Shown here: in pieces, positions 54,101 through 60,100 of the stretch
Layout: every line of letters starts with the position of its first letter
Position numbering within the stretch: the first letter of the stretch is position 1
Source: Rallus limicola
Lineage: Eukaryota; Chordata; Aves; Gruiformes; Rallidae
DNA: 64,000 bases
Direction of reading: 5' to 3'
Assembly: GCA_022605955.1 (NCBI GenBank)
Contig: JAKCOZ010000039.1
Span: 5,389,501-5,453,500, forward strand
Position numbers and translations under genes: made by a program
Notes under the pieces: generated by a model
What the model was told of the DNA's origin: nothing
The model's database searches: none
Seen by the model: the letters and a program-made list of their open reading frames with translations, nothing else

Positions 54101-57100
54101 TACTGAAACAAAAAAGCATTTGGTGTATTTAATAGTTAAAATTTGTCAGTCAACTATTTAAAATTTGTCTGGCAAAATTCAAGTGTTCTGAAGTATTTCG
54201 AGGCATTAATCTGCTGTTTAGGGCCATATTTTAGGGGTTGGTTTTAGAGAAGGAACAGAATCCATCCAGTGTGTTTATCTGATGTTAGTATAACGTACTG
54301 TAACTCCTTTTTCCAGGGGTCACCTCTGTTTGATCTTATCAAGCAGTCAAAAGAACGGGAAGGCCAAACCGATCAGCCAGAGCCCACTTCCACTCTCAAT
54401 ATGCCTCTCCAGCATAATCACACTGCAGCAGACCTGTAAGTTACATGACTGCTAGTGGTCTAGTCAAATGAGGAGTTAATATTGCCCTTAATACTTAATT
54501 CCAGTGGTATTCTGTTTTTCTGCTTGTTAGGCTTGATACTTAGGTTACGTTGAGCTGTTCTATTTGCTGCTGTTTATCATGCACGTGAATTTAGCTAAAT
54601 TAAATTCTGATTTTTCTCCAAGCCCTTTCAAACTTACAACTGCAAAGTGTTTTCTTACTTATCTAGAAATGAATGGGTTCCTTTATCAGGTATTTAATCA
54701 ATAACTTGAACTTTTAATCCCTGATATGGGAATAGCTAGTTACAGTAGCAACTAATTTCTTTTAGTGGGGGAAGAGGGAGAAGTTCCTGCAAGTATTATA
54801 TTATGTTACATTGTATTATATTGCATATATGTGTATATATAAATTATTCCTTTATCCTGTGCTTAATAAATGTTGAATCTTCAGCTACCTTTCTCCTGTG
54901 AGATCTCCAAAGAAGAAAGCATCTGGACCCCCTCCAAGTGCTACTTCCACTCCAGATGCTCAGCCAGCTGTGACCCCCCAAACGCAGAAAGCACAGAAAT
55001 CTACCTCCCTCTCACTCTTCTACAAAAAAGGTTTGTTGCTTCTGTATGTGCTGAAGTTGCAAAGTTATCTCTTGTCATTTATTCTTATTGGGTTTTGGAG
55101 CAAAACATTTCATTGTAAAAAAATTATCTGCAGTAGAATCTGCAGTACACACCTCACAAACCCCTCAGCTGGAAGGAATGGTAAAATGATGCCGGCAGAT
55201 TAATGTGTGCGGTCTGCACGCTGCAGGTTTGAAGTGGAACCTGCTGGTTATAAGAATGGCTGTATGGGCTCAGAGGGAGGGTACTTCTATCCAAGGATTT
55301 ATTTTTTTTTTTCCCTTCAGCAGTGACCATAAAGATGTCATGGGGTGCTTGAGACCTGAGCAAGCATCTGTGCTGCTTCCCCTGAATGCTTTCCCAAGCT
55401 TTGACTTTCTCCAGCTTGGAGGGTTTTCCTGAGCCCTCTGCGACGTGTCAGCTTAGTCCCAGTAGATTTGTGTTCCCAATGCTTGTTTGGACTCTTCTTG
55501 AATCAACGTAGACATACGTGGGCAGCATTGTTTGGTGTGGGCTTCCCTGTGTTGGCTACCTGTTGTATGAAGAGTCTTTTCTGTTTATTTTGAACCTAGC
55601 TTCCGTCACCTTCATTTGCTGACTTGTAGTTCATGTGAACCTTCACTGGCTGTCCATCCTCCATCGTGCTCCGTGTATTTTCTGTACCCCTGTTATTACC
55701 ATTTCTGTTTATTTCTCTTTTTCAAGTGTATCTACTGGCCTATATTCGACTCCATACCTTGTTCTTTCGGCTTCTCTCTGAACACCCCGACCTGGAACCC
55801 TTGATCTGGACCCTCTTCCAGCATACGCTGCAAAATGAGTATGAACTCATGAGGGACAGGCACTTGGACCAGGTAACATTAAAAAAAAAGTTTTTTAAAA
55901 GTTGAGGAGGACTCTCTTGAACAAAATGTTCCTTATTGCCATCATTAAATGTGCCATTGGAAATTGTAATTTGAGTTTTTCTCTACTGATTGCTCAAATG
56001 AGAAATTAATTTAGAGTGAAGGCTATCATCTCAGGGTTTTTTTACGTACTGGTAGTTACTTGCTATGGGATCTTCAAATACCATTCATAGCTATTTTCAA
56101 AATTTTGAAGACACACCAAATTTCCTAACAATTTGCATAAGAAAATACTGGTTTTTGTTGGGATGACACCATCTGTGGTGATAAATGTTTTGTGGTGATA
56201 AATGTTTTGCTCTTCTACCCTAAAATTACAGCATGGAAAACGAGTTTGAGAAGATACTATCAGCTCCAATTAGTTGATTGTCATACAGAAATGGAGGGAA
56301 TAGTAATTGACTTACATTTTGGACGTTCTTAGGAAGTGGAGTTGCATGCTGGTTTACAGAGGACAGTCAGTACTAGAAAGCTCATCAGTTGAATTCCTAA
56401 CTTGAAATGATGAAGCTGCATTCATCTTCTGCATTTCCTTTTGTCCTGTTTTGTTTCTTTACTAGATCATGATGTGTTCCATGTATGGCATATGCAAAGT
56501 AAAGAACATAGATCTCAGATTTAAAATAATAGTTTCAGCATACAAGGAGCTGCCCAACACAAATCAAGAGGTATGGAAATAATGAAAATAAAAATGTTAC
56601 AAATTAATTGATTCTTGCTGTCTAGAACAAAAATACCCAAACTCCAACATACAAAAGAAATTTCTGTTTTGTGGAGGAAGAAACTGGCTCCAGTACTAAA
56701 TGTTCCTTTAAATATCTCTCACAAGTAGCTGGTAGCTCCTCTGAAAGCAAACTTATTTCTACTTAAAGACACTAAATAATGTTTTATGACTCTGTTTGGA
56801 GATGGTACGAAGGATTCAGGTTGCTAAAAGGATTTTCAAAGACAACCCAGGTTCTTTTAAGAGCTCCCTAAAAGTGTTTGTTAAGGGGGAGATAAGCAGA
56901 TAATGTTCTGTAGAAGAGATGGGACAGATACATATGGTTCTGTGTCACACTGTGTTAAAGTTGTGGGCTTAATACTGACAACCGAGCAGTTTCTTTCTTT
57001 GCAAGGGCCTTACTACACTTGAATCTTTGCACAAAAGGATAATGAATTCAATAGAAAATCAAACAGTTAATTAACTGTTGGGATCCTTTTTGTAGCAGAA

Positions 57101-60100
57101 TTTCTTATAGTGTATTCAAGCATCTTGGCTGAACTCCAGACTTTTATCTCCAAACCTAAAGAACTGTATTATCCCCATTGGTCAGTAGCAGGTTAATTTC
57201 AGCCTTCCAGGGCACACACAATAGCAAAGCCTTTTGTTGACATTTGCATGTGTGAAAGTTAAAGGTAGCTTAAATTTGGAAAATGTTGTTGAAGCACTGA
57301 TGAACTGCCTTCCTGCTAAGGGGCTGCACCAGCAAATGAGGTAGATGCTTCTGCTGATGTTCATAAATAGTAGTTATGTGGCTTGTGTACCCTACACCAT
57401 AGCTCTTACCTAACACAGACTTCACAAATGGTTTCTCTAATGCCAAGTTTTCATATGCCCCCTCTGCCACTCCCCCTTTTTTTTCTTTAATCTCTGTATG
57501 ATTTTCTCACTCTGTGTAGACTTTCAAACGTGTTCTTATCAGGGAAGAACAGTATGACTCCATCATAGTCTTCTACAACTTGGTGTTTATGCAGAAGCTG
57601 AAAACCAACATTTTGCAGTACGCCTCCAACAGGGTAAGCTGTTAGTTGTGTTCACTGTTCGTTGTTTAATCAAACAGGAATCTATAGGCAATAAAACCTT
57701 ATGGTTATTTATTTTTTTTTATAGCCTCCCACCCTGTCACCTATCCCACACATGCCCCGCAGCCCTTACCAGTTCTCCAACTCTCCTCGGCGTGTCCCTG
57801 CCGGCAACAACATCTACATCTCGCCCTTGAAGAGCCCTTACAAATTCTCTGATGGGTTTCAGTCACCCACAAAAATGACTCCAAGGTCTAGGTAAGCTGT
57901 TGAGGAGCATTTCTTGGATGAAATTCAAGGCATTTGGGGAAATTTTAATGGAATCAAATTAGAAAACCACATAGTCTAGTTTGTCAAAAGCCTGTGGTTA
58001 TTGTATCTTTACTGGTTAAAAGTTTGTGACCTATCTTTGGAACCCTGATTCATCTCTAAGGACTCTTTTTCAGTTTAGTCAGTGTATTCAAGGAGCTTTG
58101 TGGGGTTTTTTTTCTTCTAAAAATTTTTTTCCAGAGTAGTCACATCCAAGAGGAGGTTTCTGACAGAGTTGCTGAAATGTTGTTGGCTTTGACTCTGGAT
58201 CACACCACTGAAAAACACAGATGAGCTTTGTACACTTGTTTAGAGAGAAAATACTTTGCTTTTGGAGCAAAATAGTTCAGAGTATTTGACTGAGCAGAAT
58301 GTTTCAAATGTAGTCACTTTTTAGTGGATGAGGATGATGGCAAATGTGCTACTTTCCACTGGACTTTTCAAAGTAGGATCAACTAGACCCTTGCACCTGG
58401 CCCTCTGTCCCAAAAACTAAATTATTATTGCATATTTTAGGTTGATGTCCCGTGTGGTTTTGATTAACAGATGCCTAAAAGTACTGAGGAAAGGATGATT
58501 ATCTGGGTACCTGGCACTAAAGTGCCTTCCTGCTGAGAAGGGTTGGGCTGTGGGGCCTCGGGGTCTTTCAAGCCAGTTTCTTTTCTGTCTGTGTGGCACA
58601 GCTGACTTGGGAATTCAGCATTCCCTGGCCCGAGTGGAAACGTGAATGGTCTCAATGCAAATCCCCTCCCAGGGATGTGGTTCAGTCACCTTCCCTGGAT
58701 GTGTTTAAAAAAAGGGTAGATGAGGTACTTAGGGATATGGTTTAGCTTAGGATGGGAATGGTTGGACTTCATCTTAAAGGTCTTTTCCAACCTTGTGGTT
58801 CTGTGATTCCACATGGTGACACAGAGTCTGGGTTTGCACTCTTCACGCTGAGGGGAAGAGACTTTGCTAATGTCTTACCCTAAACTGGGCAAATTAGTGG
58901 ATGTAGTGTTAAATGTTGCTTAATCTTTGCTCTTCTTCATTTGGCAGAATTTTGGTCTCCATTGGTGAATCATTTGGGGTGAGTTTTAAATTTTTTCTTA
59001 ATGTTTTGTCTTTAAATGCATGTGACTTTTGGAGGAGTGCGATAGCTGGCCAGCACATGTCAAACTGGCCAGGGAGCATCTCTAAAATAACATAGTATTT
59101 TATGGAATTTGTGAGCACAAAGATTACAGTCCCATTAACTCCTTCCACATCTCCAGACCTTCCTTTTAAAGTGCTTTGCATTTTATTTCAGTTGCTCTGA
59201 AAGAAGAGTTCTTAAACCGCTGTTTCAGACCTCCCAGTTAAATTTTTTTTTTTTCTTTTTAGTGGGTAATCTGGAAAATTTGAGTAGTTTTGGGATTTAT
59301 TGGCAATTCTTTCCCTATTTTCTTATAATTTCAGACTTCTGAGAAGTTTCAAAAAATAAACCAGATGGTGTGCAACAGTGAGTGCCAGCTAAAACGCAGC
59401 GCGGAGGGAAGCGCCGCTCCGAAGCCCCTGAAGAGGCTGCGCTTTGATATAGAAGGGACAGACGAAGCTGATGGAAGGTGAGAGATTGTTCTTGACTTTC
59501 AGTGAACTTAGGTGTATTTTGGTTCTTGGGGTTTCCCATGCTGCCTTCTTCCTGACATCTTAACCTCTGGTAATTTGTGAATTCTAGTAAATAATGCTAA
59601 ATGAGAGGCATCTTGCTTGTCAGGAGTTTTGATGTCAGAAGCGAGGATTGACTGGCAGGGTTACTGCTGAGCACTGAACCAGCCATCTTTATTCAGTCTC
59701 TTCAAAAAACCAACCCCACATTTTTTCAGATGTGTGAGAAATCAAGTGACTCTTCAGCAGGAGGAAGAACAAGTTTGCATCTCTGTAAGAGGAGGCAATA
59801 AGCACCAAAACAAACTAATCTTGATTTAAGTTAGATTTTTTGGGATAAAAAGCTAGGTTTCATGGGGGTGTTTTAACTTCTGCTTAATCAAATGCTTTCT
59901 GTCTGCAGCAAACACCTACCCCAGGAGTCCAAGTTCCAACAAAAGCTTGCAGAAATGAGTGAGTATTATTTTTTTTTTTCCCTCTGTTAACTGCACAGCA
60001 GTAAATGCCTTGGATAAAACAGTTTGTTTTCAGACAAAAACATTGGATAAAAACATTGCTCAACAATGATATCATTTAGGCAGCTTGCTTAATATTTTTG

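Larger units (their letters stand above)
14822..54316 (+). other. RB1: RB1 intron 17, host intron of LPAR6
   Basis: A 39,495-bp intron between exons 17 and 18, by far the largest in the window. It contains LPAR6 in antisense, CR1 copies and simple repeats listed separately. Its identity is fixed by the flanking exons, whose phase and sequence join as in human (..ESLAWQS | [11 protein letters not shown]..). Confidence 0.95.

Noticed and set aside
14822..54316. A new multi-gene or CRISPR-like system in the large intron
   Set aside because: Searched by eye for regularly spaced repeats and clustered ORFs. Only CR1 fragments, simple repeats and LPAR6 were found.
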